DNA from: Euryarchaeota archaeon UBA258
Lineage (GTDB): Archaea > Thermoplasmatota > Poseidoniia > Poseidoniales > Poseidoniaceae
Length of the DNA: 6,003 nt
Reading direction: 5' to 3'
Assembly: GCA_002502605.1 (NCBI GenBank)
Contig: DAPR01000046.1
Coordinates: 3,160 to 9,162, forward strand
Part shown: one piece after another, positions 5,471 through 6,003 of the stretch
Layout: each line of letters begins with the position of its first letter
Numbering within the stretch: position 1 is the stretch's first letter
Program-made: the position numbers and the translations under genes
The notes under the pieces: generated by a model
Database searches by the model: none
What the model was told of the DNA's origin: nothing
The model's input: only the letters and a program-made list of their open reading frames with translations

Positions 5471-6003
5471 GTGGACGAGCAAGATGCGGCCTCAGACACT
5501 CGGCCGTGGTACTATAATCGGCTCATGGAATTGGATTCAGAAGGGTGGATTACGGCCAACGTCGAGGACTACCTCGGGATGGATGAAACAATCGGCGCGG
5601 AGCGTCTATTGTACCTTGACTACGCTCTTGAACTTGCACAATCGTTGCAAGAACGAACTGCATATCTTGGGCGTCCAGCAAGCCATCAAGCCTCCGATGA
5701 AATGGAGGCGTGGGCTGCAGACCTTGAGGACCCTATGAACGCTGAACGTGTGTTCGATGAGTATGAGGCGTGGGCAAAGGAATGGAGGCCATGGGAACCT
5801 GCCCTCTACCGCAGCGAAGAAGCGTGGAGAAACGATGGTCTTGAGGATCTTCATGCTGGTCTTTTGGCGAGGTTTGACGGGCTAGATCCTTCATCAAAGC
5901 CATCAACAGTCGTACTTTTACCCCTGCTTGCCTACCCAAATGAGGTTGATACAATCGATCAAGCGCTTCGTGGAATTGAGGACGATGAAAAGAGGCAATT
6001 GGC
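5471..6003 (+). CDS. Acidic, Trp-rich helical protein of unknown function, N-terminal part (cut by right edge)
   Basis: The frame is open from 5408 to the window end; from the GTG at 5471 it gives 177 codons with no stop. The protein is acidic, has seven Trp (13, 26, 81, 101, 105, 108, 119), no Cys, and no signal peptide or obvious membrane helix. Residues 18-66 (LMELDSEGWITANVEDYL and onward) resemble a helical module that I associate with euryarchaeal proteins, of the type W..EGY-x-V-x-x-LE-x-x-L followed by an amphipathic helix; this is from memory, not a search. A second, looser copy follows, with AER at 43-45 echoed at 91-93 and RPW at 11-13 echoed at 106-108. DEMEAWA (76-82) and DEYEAWA (96-102) repeat 20 residues apart. 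The ATG at 5525 would delete the DTRPWYYNRL segment, which looks like genuine protein. It is divergent from the TPR gene. No function can be assigned. Confidence 0.75.
   Translation, partial: MDEQDAASDTRPWYYNRLMELDSEGWITANVEDYLGMDETIGAERLLYLDYALELAQSLQERTAYLGRPASHQASDEMEAWAADLEDPMNAERVFDEYEAWAKEWRPWEPALYRSEEAWRNDGLEDLHAGLLARFDGLDPSSKPSTVVLLPLLAYPNEVDTIDQALRGIEDDEKRQL

Noticed and set aside
5457..5738. Plus-strand 93-codon frame with ATG at the right end
   Set aside because: It is out of frame with the frame starting at 5471, which stays open to the window end and has a ribosome site and internal protein repeats. This one has a basic, unstructured composition.

Overview
The window looks like ordinary chromosomal DNA of a mid-GC euryarchaeon. 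My best guess is a marine Thermoplasmatota-type lineage such as Marine Group II (Poseidoniales), but this is inferred from style and not proven. The signs are A/T-rich TATA-like boxes about 24-31 nt upstream of starts, one gene that looks leaderless, other genes with GAGGTG-type ribosome sites, a tRNA gene without an encoded CCA end, an exported protein rich in N-glycosylation sequons, and a partial protein with a helical module resembling one I associate with euryarchaeal proteins.

Layout, left to right. Bases 1-365 (minus strand) hold the N-terminal 121 codons of an unknown single-pass membrane protein that runs off the left edge. A 132-nt divergent region (366-497) separates it from a tRNA-Cys(GCA) gene on the plus strand (498-568). 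Then comes a complete class I aminotransferase of the Thermus-type aspartate aminotransferase group (674-1810, plus). It converges, with only 11 bp between stop codons, on a minus-strand exported six-bladed propeller of the PQQ-dependent sugar/sorbosone dehydrogenase family (1822-2910). Upstream of that on the same strand is a 764-residue membrane-anchored tetratricopeptide-repeat protein (2970-5264). The two minus-strand genes are 59 bp apart and may be cotranscribed. A 206-bp divergent region with small inverted repeats (5265-5470) leads to a plus-strand gene that runs off the right edge (5471-6003, GTG start). It encodes an acidic, tryptophan-rich helical protein of unknown function.

Functionally the window mixes housekeeping (tRNA, amino-acid transamination), one probable extracytoplasmic oxidoreductase, and three proteins without a firm function. 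I found no mobile element, CRISPR array, toxin-antitoxin pair or defence cassette. The least explained parts are the right-hand acidic protein with internal repeats, its divergent pairing with the large TPR protein, and the sequon-dense quinoprotein-like enzyme.
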